DNA from: CAYLLT01 sp964384465
GTDB lineage: Bacteria > Planctomycetota > Phycisphaerae > UBA1845 > PWPN01
Assembly (NCBI GenBank): GCA_964384465.1
Contig: CAYLLT010000016.1
Location: 1-64,000 of the forward strand
Direction: 5' to 3'
Length of the DNA: 64,000 nt
In this document: piece after piece, positions 7,356 through 14,086 of the stretch
How the letters are laid out: every line of letters starts with the position of its first letter
Numbering within the stretch: the first letter of the stretch is position 1
Notes under the pieces: generated by a model
Seen by the model: the letters and a program-made list of their open reading frames with translations, nothing else
What the model was told of the DNA's origin: nothing
The model's database searches: none
Translations under genes and position numbers: made by a program

Positions 7356-8072
7356 ATGCATGCTCACGCGCGATGCCCGCATCGTTTCGCAATCGGTACG
7401 TTCCTGTGCTCGATCGGCTGTGGCCTCCTCGCGGGCGGTTGCACGCCCGACGTCAAGGACATCCGCATCGCCGGCATCGAGCAGTACCGCAACCACCAGT
7501 ACGTCGAGTCCATGGCCACCATGCGCCACGCGCTCGATCTCTCGCCGAACGACGCACAGAGCAACTACTACATGGGGCTTAACTATCGCGCGTCGGCCGA
7601 ACGCAAGTTCCGCCAGGGCGACGTGACCGCCGCCCGCCGCGAGTTGGACACCGCCATCGTCTACTTCACCCAGGCGGTCAAAAGCTGGCCCAACTACATG
7701 GCCGCCGTCTCGTCGAAGAACGAAGCCCTCGAATCACGCGGCAAGTACGATGAAGCCCTCTCCGTGGCCGAAAACGTCGCCAGCAACAACCGCGGCGAGG
7801 CCGAGCACTTCGTCTATCTCGGCAACGAGTACCGCGACCGCGGCGATTATGACAACGCGCTCCGCGCGTACAAGCTCGCCCTGTCCACCGACCCGAAATC
7901 ATCCAAGGCCTATGCCGGCATGGGCAAGCTCTATATGCGCGTCGGCGACCGCGCCCTCGCGTCGGATTCCTTCGAACGCGCCCACGAGTTGAACCCCGGT
8001 GAACCGGTCCTGACCGACCTGGACTCCACCCCCGCGCCAAGCGAAGCCAGAAAAGTCAGCCACGAGCCGTGA
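7356..8072 (+). CDS. TPR-repeat lipoprotein
   Basis: The N-terminus ends in the lipobox LLAGGC (Cys at about residue 29), so the mature protein is probably membrane-anchored. Tetratricopeptide repeats fill the rest: YVESMATMRHALDLSPND, AAVSSKNEALESRGKYDEAL, EYRDRGDYDNALRAYKLALS and GKLYMRVGDRALASDSFERA. GGAGG lies 8 bases before ATG 7356. TPR lipoproteins usually scaffold envelope complexes; the partner is unknown. Confidence 0.82.
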   Translation: MHAHARCPHRFAIGTFLCSIGCGLLAGGCTPDVKDIRIAGIEQYRNHQYVESMATMRHALDLSPNDAQSNYYMGLNYRASAERKFRQGDVTAARRELDTAIVYFTQAVKSWPNYMAAVSSKNEALESRGKYDEALSVAENVASNNRGEAEHFVYLGNEYRDRGDYDNALRAYKLALSTDPKSSKAYAGMGKLYMRVGDRALASDSFERAHELNPGEPVLTDLDSTPAPSEARKVSHEP

Positions 8073-8218
8073 TCGCACGGCGTGGTTTGTTCAGCGCCAA
8101 TCACCGTCTTTTGACGCCACCGTCCATTCCCCACTACGATAGGAGTGTGGACGACCCACCCGGCGGGAAGAGTACCCTGCCGCGGGTGAGTCCCGTGACT
8201 GCGATTAGGGGATAGGGC

Positions 8219-9205
8219 TTGATCGCGGATCGTTGTGCCATCGGCGTGGACCTCGGCGGCCAGAGCATCAAGCTCGCGCTGGTGGATGAGGAAGGGCATA
8301 TCCACCTGCGCCGCCAGGCGGCCCTCGATGCGTCTCAACCGGCCGATGCCATCTCGCTGCTGCTCATCGACCAGATCGAGCACCTTCTCGCCCAGGCCCG
8401 CAGCCGCGGTTTCAGTCCATCGGCGGTCGGCGTGGTCATGCCCGGCTACATGGATGTCGGCCGGACCAAGCTGCTCTTCGCCGCCAATCTGCCCACGCTC
8501 AACGGCTCCGATTTTCTCTCCACCGTCAAGACCGGCGTCGATCTGCCGGTGCTGTTCGATGCGGATTGCAATGGCGCCGCCGTCGGCGAGTATCAGTTCG
8601 GCGCGGGTCGCGGCGTCGACCGGCTCATTGTCGTCACCGTCGGCACCGGCATCGGCGCCGGCGTCATGATCCAGGGGCGAATCCTGCGCCTGTGGAATCA
8701 CATCTCCGGCAGCCTCGGTCACGTGATCGTCGATGCCCGCGGGCCGCGTTGCAGTTGCGGCGGCCGCGGATGCGTGGAAACACAGGCCTCCGGACCCGCG
8801 ATGGTCAAGCTGGCCACTGAGCTGGCGGCGGCCGAACCCGACTCACAACTCGCCGCGCTGCTCGCCGCAAACGGCGGGCTGACCGGCCGCGAAATCCGAA
8901 TCGCGCTCGAGCAGCAGGATCCCCCCGCCATCCGCGTCGTGCGCGAATGCGGCTGGTGGCTCGGGGCGGGCGTCGCGTCGTGGTCGGTCATCTATGCCCC
9001 GCAGACAGTTCTTATTGGAGGTGGCATTGCCCAACTCGGCGAGCCGCTGCTCGAAGCCGTCCGCGAGGGGCTTCGCGACGTGGGCCAGCCGCATACCACC
9101 CGCAACGTCCGCATCGGCGCCGCGGCCCTGGGCTCGGATGCCGGCGTCATCGGTGCCGCCGCCATGGTCCTGCCCGGCCGAATCAGTGACAATGACTCCG
9201 ACTGA
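8219..9205 (+). CDS. ROK-family sugar kinase or regulator-type protein
   Basis: The N-terminal ATP-binding motif IGVDLGGQSIK, the central TVGTGIGAGVMIQGR, and the zinc-binding CSCGGRGCVE define the ROK family. The SLGHVIVD segment supplies the zinc-ligand histidine. There is no N-terminal helix-turn-helix, so it is a kinase (glucokinase or N-acetylhexosamine kinase type) rather than a repressor. Start is TTG 8219 after AGGGGATAGGGC. The 3' end is 6 bases from bpt, which suggests co-transcription. Confidence 0.85.
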   Translation: MIADRCAIGVDLGGQSIKLALVDEEGHIHLRRQAALDASQPADAISLLLIDQIEHLLAQARSRGFSPSAVGVVMPGYMDVGRTKLLFAANLPTLNGSDFLSTVKTGVDLPVLFDADCNGAAVGEYQFGAGRGVDRLIVVTVGTGIGAGVMIQGRILRLWNHISGSLGHVIVDARGPRCSCGGRGCVETQASGPAMVKLATELAAAEPDSQLAALLAANGGLTGREIRIALEQQDPPAIRVVRECGWWLGAGVASWSVIYAPQTVLIGGGIAQLGEPLLEAVREGLRDVGQPHTTRNVRIGAAALGSDAGVIGAAAMVLPGRISDNDSD

Positions 9206-9211
9206 GTAACT

Positions 9212-9970
9212 GTGGTCGTTCCTGTGGCCCTGCAAGACAATTCTGCCGGCGAACTCACCGAACGCGTTCGTGAAGCGATCGTCCGCAGCGGTCTTCAACC
9301 CGGCTCGCCTCACACGTGCAGTTATCTCCCACAGCAGACCGCCCGCAGCCTGACGTTCCACGCCGCGCAACTCGCCCCCGGTGTCTACCATGCATTGATG
9401 GACCTGAACTTCCGCCGTAGCGGCCACGTCCTCTACCGGCCGGCCTGCGAGCAGTGCACACAGTGCCGCAACCTCCGCGTTCTCGTGGACCCATTCCGCC
9501 CGAACCGGTCGCAGCGGCGATGCCGACAACACAACCGCGACCTGACCGTGACCATCGGCGACCCCGTGCCGACGCCGGAAAAACACGAGCTGTATCAGCG
9601 ATACCTGCGCGATCGCCACGACCGCCAGATGGACGACTCGTGGGTGGACTTTTGTTCATTCCTGTACGAGTCGCCGATCAAAACGAGCGAAGTGCTCTTT
9701 CGCCAGACGGACCGGTTGCTCGCCGTCGGCCTGATCGACATCGAACCCGCCGCCGTCAGCACCGTCTACTGCTATTTCGATCCGCGGCAGCCGCATCGCG
9801 CACTCGGCGTGTTCAACGTGCTGTGGACGATCGACTATTGCCGCCGGCAGCGCGTGCCGTACCTGTACCTGGGCTATTACATCCGCGACTGCGCCAAGAT
9901 GAACTACAAAAACAATTTCCGCCCGTGCGAAGTCCTACAGCAAAATGAATGGAAGAATGTTGAGGGCTGA
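9212..9970 (+). CDS. bpt: Aspartate/glutamate leucyltransferase (L/F-type N-degron enzyme)
   Basis: Bpt transfers leucine from Leu-tRNA to proteins with N-terminal Asp or Glu, making them N-degrons for ClpS-ClpAP. The family signature CSYLPQQTAR near the N-terminus, RPACEQCTQCRNLRV (paired cysteines), and YLYLGYYIRDCAKMNYKNNF at the C-terminus are all present. Length (252 residues) is normal. The start is GTG 9212, 6 bases after the ROK gene. A ClpS-like gene lies 450 bases away on the opposite strand. Confidence 0.92.
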   Translation: MVVPVALQDNSAGELTERVREAIVRSGLQPGSPHTCSYLPQQTARSLTFHAAQLAPGVYHALMDLNFRRSGHVLYRPACEQCTQCRNLRVLVDPFRPNRSQRRCRQHNRDLTVTIGDPVPTPEKHELYQRYLRDRHDRQMDDSWVDFCSFLYESPIKTSEVLFRQTDRLLAVGLIDIEPAAVSTVYCYFDPRQPHRALGVFNVLWTIDYCRRQRVPYLYLGYYIRDCAKMNYKNNFRPCEVLQQNEWKNVEG

Positions 9971-9973
9971 TGT

Positions 9974-10417
9974 TCACCCCTGCGTTTTCAAAATCGCATC
10001 CAGCGAGCGCAGAAGTTTGAAATCGTAAATCCCCGTGTTATGCCCGTCGGACCATTCGAGTTGTAGGGCATAGTTGCCGACCAGATGCCCGCCGGTCGTG
10101 ACGGCCGAGCCGGCTTCAGCCTGCCCCGCCGACAGGATCGGCAAGAGCGACGCACTTTGTTTTTCGCGCTCGGTCCGGCACGTCGCGCACGGGCAATGCC
10201 GCCGCAGGAACGCCAGCGGGAACGCGCTGATCACCCCGTCGCCCCACGTGATGCGCAGCTCCTGCGGCCCCAGTGCCAAGTCCAACCCCACCGGCCGGCA
10301 CTGCTCCGCCGACAGGGACTCATCGCGTATGATTTCCTCTGGCATGGCATGCAGAAAATCGTAGCGCCGGCCCCCCGTGGCCGGCGGGAACCGGCGGTAT
10401 GCCGGTGCCACACTCAA
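9974..10417 (-). CDS. DUF971 protein
   Basis: The core from about residue 43 (GLDLALGPQELRITWGDG, then FPLAFLRRHCPCATC and YALQLEWSDGHNTGIYDF) matches DUF971, the N-terminal domain of gamma-butyrobetaine hydroxylase-like proteins, found alone in many bacteria and linked to iron-sulfur or Mrp proteins. The start is either TTG 10417, whose TTGA overlaps the clpS stop, or ATG 10345 (MPEEIIRDES). The overlap suggests translational coupling with the ClpS-like gene. Confidence 0.83.
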   Translation of the reverse strand: MSVAPAYRRFPPATGGRRYDFLHAMPEEIIRDESLSAEQCRPVGLDLALGPQELRITWGDGVISAFPLAFLRRHCPCATCRTEREKQSASLLPILSAGQAEAGSAVTTGGHLVGNYALQLEWSDGHNTGIYDFKLLRSLDAILKTQG

Positions 10418-10761
10418 TCCGGCGCCGGCTCGATCACCGCCCGCATCGACCCCTTGCAGCGTTCCAGCCGCCAGTCCGCACCGTAGGCGTGAATCTGATC
10501 GCGCTTGAATTCCGCCCGTTCCTTGGCCGTGGTATCCACGATCACGCGGCCGTCCGTATCCACCTCTTTGGCCATCGTGAACGCCTTGGTCTCGTCATAA
10601 CCGAACAACCGCCGCAGCATCTCCACCACGTACGGATAGGTATGGTCATCATCATCAATCAGGATGACATGATACGGCGGCTGGCGCCGCGGCACCGGCT
10701 TGGCCGGCGCGATCTGCGTCGCTCCAGCCGGCGGTGCCAAAGCATTTTCAGAATCAGACAT
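10414..10761 (-). CDS. clpS: ClpS-like adaptor protein with altered N-degron pocket
   Basis: The protein has the ClpS fold: VILIDDDDHTYPYVVEMLRR followed by AFTMAKEVDTDGRVIV. ClpS delivers N-degron substrates to ClpAP. Compared with Escherichia coli ClpS, the pocket residue Asn34 aligns with Asp here, and His66 (in AVHYQG) aligns with Asp in EVDTDG. Substrate preference may therefore differ. The N-terminal 28 residues are Pro/Ala-rich. It is probably co-transcribed with the DUF971 gene and lies near bpt. Confidence 0.85.
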   Translation of the reverse strand: MSDSENALAPPAGATQIAPAKPVPRRQPPYHVILIDDDDHTYPYVVEMLRRLFGYDETKAFTMAKEVDTDGRVIVDTTAKERAEFKRDQIHAYGADWRLERCKGSMRAVIEPAPD

Positions 10762-10838
10762 GACCCATGCTCCCGTCCTCGCTCCATTCTACCCTGCTCA
10801 AGCGTGTTCATATAGCCCCCGGCACGCCGGGGGGGGGG

Positions 10839-12191
10839 TTATGTGAGCGACCAGGGCGCGCGGTACTCTTTGGTGAGCAAACGGTTGGCGGTCGGCGCGT
10901 TGATGAACTGCTCCTTCTCATCGTCCCACGTCAGTTTGAGCCCGGTCTTGTACGCGATGTTCGCCATCAGCGGCACCTTGGTCAGACGGAACCCGTTTTC
11001 GATATCGCAACTGCACCGCGAGCGCGACTTGACGCTGTCCACAAATTCGCGGACGTGCCCCGGCGACGGCGGGATCGACTTCGGCGGGCGATCGCCGACC
11101 GGTTCGCCCTTGCGGTTGAGCACCTCGTGCGAATCATAATCGGCGATCACCGTCGCCTCAGAGCCGTAGAAGCCAATGCCCATGCTTTTACCGCGGAGGC
11201 CGTCCTGATTGCCTTCCGTCAGCGACCACACGAGCTGCATCTTGTTCTTGCGTTCGCCGTCGGGTTCGTAGTCCCACACCGTCTCCATCGTATCCGGCGT
11301 CTCGCCGATGTCGTGCAGCGCGTACCGCCCGCCGGTGGACAGCACCGTCTTCGGCGCGCCCAGCTTCATCGCCCAGTAAATCAGGTCGAGCGTGTGGCAC
11401 GACATATCCGCCATCGTCCCGCCGGCATAATCCCAGAAATATCGCCAGTTGAAGATGAACCGCAGCGGGTTGAACGCCCGCTTGGGCGCCGGCCCGAGCC
11501 ACATGTCGTAATCAACGTCGCCCGGAGGCGCACCGTCCGGCGGGCTGCCCATGCCGCCGGGGGCCTCGTTGCGGGCGATCCACACGCGCGTCTTGGTGAT
11601 CTCGCCGAGCATGCCCGACTGCACGATCTCCACCACGCGGCGGTAATTTTCGCCCGCGTGAATCTGCGTGCCCATCTGCGTGATGCGGTTAAAACGTTTG
11701 GCGGCGTTTACCATCGCCCGGCCCTCGGCGATGGTGTGGCTCAGCGGCTTCTCGACGTAGATATCCTTGCCCGCATGACAGGCGTAGATCGTGGTCAAGG
11801 CATGCCAGTGGTCGGGCGTGCCGATGGCCACGGCGTCGATGTCCTTGTGATCGAGCACGCGGCGAAAATCGCGATACGTTTCCGGCTTGTGTCCCTTCTC
11901 GGCGGCGATCGCAGCAGCCTGCGCGGCGTGTTTGTCGTAAACGTCCGCCATCGCGACGACATCCACCTCCGGACACGCCAGAAAGTCGCGGAGATAACCC
12001 TGGGCCCGCCCGCCGACGCCGATGAACCCCACCCGGATGCGCTCGCTAGCCGGCCGGCGCGAAGCCGCCCCTTCCACCTGCGGCGGCCCCTCCGCCCGCG
12101 CGGGCGACGACCCCAGACCCAAAGCCGCCCCCGCCGCCGCCCAAATGCCCGCCGTTTCAAGCAAATCCCGCCGGGAAAGGTTGTCCGACAT
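10839..12191 (-). CDS. Tat-exported Gfo/Idh/MocA-family oxidoreductase
   Basis: A twin-arginine signal (SRRDLLETAG) and a hydrophobic stretch to about residue 33 indicate export through Tat. The Rossmann motif VGFIGVGGRAQGY (about 53-65), the conserved EKPLSHT (about 146) and a long substrate domain identify the family. These enzymes oxidise or rearrange sugars with NAD(P); in Planctomycetota secreted members are numerous. GGAG lies upstream of ATG 12191. A run of ten Gs at 10829-10838 follows the stop. The substrate is unknown. Confidence 0.92.
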   Translation of the reverse strand: MSDNLSRRDLLETAGIWAAAGAALGLGSSPARAEGPPQVEGAASRRPASERIRVGFIGVGGRAQGYLRDFLACPEVDVVAMADVYDKHAAQAAAIAAEKGHKPETYRDFRRVLDHKDIDAVAIGTPDHWHALTTIYACHAGKDIYVEKPLSHTIAEGRAMVNAAKRFNRITQMGTQIHAGENYRRVVEIVQSGMLGEITKTRVWIARNEAPGGMGSPPDGAPPGDVDYDMWLGPAPKRAFNPLRFIFNWRYFWDYAGGTMADMSCHTLDLIYWAMKLGAPKTVLSTGGRYALHDIGETPDTMETVWDYEPDGERKNKMQLVWSLTEGNQDGLRGKSMGIGFYGSEATVIADYDSHEVLNRKGEPVGDRPPKSIPPSPGHVREFVDSVKSRSRCSCDIENGFRLTKVPLMANIAYKTGLKLTWDDEKEQFINAPTANRLLTKEYRAPWSLT

Positions 12192-12537
12192 CGCATTTCT
12201 CCGTGCTTATGGCCCCCGGCAGGCCGAAAGCTATCTACCGGGTGAACCTTCCGCCAACTCCCGCGTATAAGAGGGTGACACTGTCAGCCTCCGTGTCGTT
12301 TTCTTTCCTCCCGCGTCTTCGCCGGGGTGGGGCCCCTCCTGAGGGACCCCCATTCCGGCGAAATTTTTTCTCACCACAGACTTCGGCAAGCTCCTTTCGG
12401 GTCTGAGCCTCAGGGTCGAAGACAGTCGAGCCGAGACACCGGGACGCGGCGAAGACAAGAACAAGATGACGGAAGATGACCGGAAACACAAATCCACAGA
12501 TGTCGCAGATGGACACAGATTGAAAGTCATGTAAAAC
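12192..12537. other. Gene-free intergenic region of 346 bases
   Basis: I see no credible gene here. It contains an imperfect GC-rich hairpin with a T-run (12320-12369) and, near 12492-12520, the phrase CCACAGATGTCGCAGATGG, which resembles a dispersed intergenic element known from Planctomycetota and Verrucomicrobiota (recollection, not a search). Overlapping minus-strand frames of about 100 codons have no family signature. Confidence 0.55.
12320..12369 (+). terminator. Terminator-like hairpin with T-run
   Basis: CGCCGGGGTGGGG pairs imperfectly with CCCCCATTCCGGCG, and AAATTTTTT follows. On the plus strand this has the form of an intrinsic terminator, but no plus-strand gene ends just before it. 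Confidence 0.35.
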
Positions 12538-13578
12538 ATGCGAGATCTTCTATGGGTTGAACAACAGGACGAAAAGTTGACGGCTATTCACCAATACGTT
12601 TTTCGCCGCGAGCTTGCACTCGCCGTCCTCCTGCTCGCTCTCTGGGCATACTGCTCGTACAGCATCCCCGCCTTCGCCGAGCTGCCGAATGTCATGGATC
12701 GCTCGCGGCACATCGTCGAGATCGGCATCGTCGCGGTGCCCATGACGCTGGTCATCGCCACCGGCGGAATCGATTTGTCGGTGGCATCAATAGTCGCCAT
12801 GGCGGGAATGATCGGCGGCGCGCTGTGGCAGCAGGGCGGTCTGAACATCTGGACCGCCTGCGGCGTCATGATTGCGGTCGGAACGCTGGCCGGCGTCATG
12901 AACGGCACCCTCTCAGCTTACCTGCGCCTCGCCCCGCTCGTCGTCACGCTGGCGACGATGGCGGCGTATCGTGGCGTGGCGATGGTGGTCACCAGGGGCC
13001 GGCCCATCGGCGGACTCCCCGACTCTTTCACCTTCATCGGCAGCGGTGAACTGCCCGGCACGATCATCCCCGTCCAGTGGCTGGTGCTGGCCGCCGCGTT
13101 CATCATCGGCGTCATCCTGCTGAACCGCTCCTGGATCGGCGCGCATCTGCTCGGCATGGGCGAGAACTGGCGGGCGGCCATCTTCGCCGCCTGTCCCGTA
13201 CGCGGGTTGACCGTTTTTCTCTACGGGTTCGCCGGCTTCTGGTGCGGCGTCGTTGCCCCCATCTATCTGGCCCGCAATCAGACGGCACTGCCCAATATGA
13301 AAGTGGGCATGGAGCTGGATGTGATCGCCGCGGTCGTCGTCGGCGGCACGCGCATCACCGGCGGGCAGGCCACCATGCTGGGCACCCTCCTCGGCGTTTT
13401 GCTGCTGGGCACCTTGCAGTATGGTATGGACATGGCCGAAACCGCTGACCGACAACCGATGTTCCTGCCCGCGATGCAGAAGGTCATCACCGGCGCGGTG
13501 GTCGTCGCCGCCGCCGTGATGAACGAGGTCATGGCCCGCCGCCAGGAACGAATCGAGGCAACGGCATCGCCAACATAA
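12538..13578 (+). CDS. Ribose/sugar-type ABC transporter permease (RbsC family)
   Basis: The 346-residue protein is mostly hydrophobic, with about eight to ten membrane segments. The BPD_transp_2 signature is visible: TGGIDLSVASIVAMAGM near residue 79 and AAVVVGGTRITGGQATMLGT near 260. RbsC-type permeases form the channel of sugar importers. No ATPase (RbsA) or binding protein (RbsB) gene lies next to it, so the rest of the transporter must be encoded elsewhere, or this is an orphan subunit. Confidence 0.85.
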   Translation: MRDLLWVEQQDEKLTAIHQYVFRRELALAVLLLALWAYCSYSIPAFAELPNVMDRSRHIVEIGIVAVPMTLVIATGGIDLSVASIVAMAGMIGGALWQQGGLNIWTACGVMIAVGTLAGVMNGTLSAYLRLAPLVVTLATMAAYRGVAMVVTRGRPIGGLPDSFTFIGSGELPGTIIPVQWLVLAAAFIIGVILLNRSWIGAHLLGMGENWRAAIFAACPVRGLTVFLYGFAGFWCGVVAPIYLARNQTALPNMKVGMELDVIAAVVVGGTRITGGQATMLGTLLGVLLLGTLQYGMDMAETADRQPMFLPAMQKVITGAVVVAAAVMNEVMARRQERIEATASPT

Positions 13579-13656
13579 TGAAGAACCATCGGAGATTTGA
13601 TGATACGGGCAACATGAAGAACGATCAAAGATTTGTTAATACGGGCAACGCAGTAG

Positions 13657-13873
13657 ACCGGCTTCAGCCGGTCAGTTTTTGCCACCGACTTCAGTCGGTG
13701 GTGCGGAGCGATCTATACCTTATCTTTCTTTCTTTGATCCCTGCTCTGAAGCCGGCTTCAGCCGGCTTGTGTAAACATGGTGGAAGCCCGGCTAAAGCCG
13801 GCTCTTGATTTCAAGAGGCCTCAACGCACCACCAACTGAAGTTGGTGGCAAAAACGGGTCAGCTAAAGCTGAC
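13657..13873. repeat. Array of REP-like palindromes with TTCA/TAAA/TGAA loops
   Basis: Six short hairpins occur in 217 bases: 13657-13672, 13682-13701, 13749-13768, 13788-13801, 13829-13848 and 13858-13873. Each has a 5-8 bp perfect stem around a TTCA, TAAA or TGAA tetraloop, with stem sequences that vary but stay paired. The last doublet (13829-13873) is an inverted, diverged copy of the first (13657-13701), including the connecting GTTTTTGCCACC. This is the arrangement of REP doublets (REPIN-like). No RAYT transposase is present in the window. Confidence 0.8.
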
Positions 13874-13952
13874 TCTACCCGTCCGGCAGTTTTGTCCTTC
13901 CGAAAAATGCGGATTTGTTGGGTTGTTTGCATCGGGATTTTTGCCCGGCTGC

Positions 13953-13991
13953 TCCTAAGTCCTGCGCGTCTGCCAGTTCCGCCACCCGCGC
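13953..13991 (-). pseudogene. Truncated tRNA-Leu (UAG anticodon), 5' half only
   Basis: Read on the minus strand, these 39 bases match the acceptor strand, D-arm (GGCGGAACTGGCAGACGC) and anticodon stem-loop 5' side of a bacterial tRNA-Leu, with the loop CTTAGGA (anticodon TAG). The sequence then diverges: the expected TCCTG of the anticodon stem is absent, as are the variable arm and T-arm. The break lies at the end of the anticodon loop, a common integrase crossover point. It cannot be a functional tRNA. Confidence 0.75.
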
Positions 13992-14086
13992 GACGCATTG
14001 CTGGCTATTCATTTATAACGCAATTCGATGAATTTGACGAGGCGGGACGGCTTGTCGCCTGGAGGTAAAATGACTACAAGACTGCG

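Noticed and set aside
10767..12245. Plus-strand frame of 492 codons opposite the Gfo/Idh/MocA gene
   Set aside because: Antisense shadow; the minus strand has a Tat signal and Rossmann motif.
12231..12539. Minus-strand frames of about 100 codons in the gap before the permease
   Set aside because: The translation is built from repeat-like intergenic phrases and has no ribosome site.
13657..13873. CRISPR array
   Set aside because: The repeats are short palindromes with different stems and no constant repeat or spacer length, and no cas genes are present.
13792..13998. Minus-strand 68-codon frame over the tRNA-Leu half
   Set aside because: It is a by-product of the tRNA fragment and repeats.
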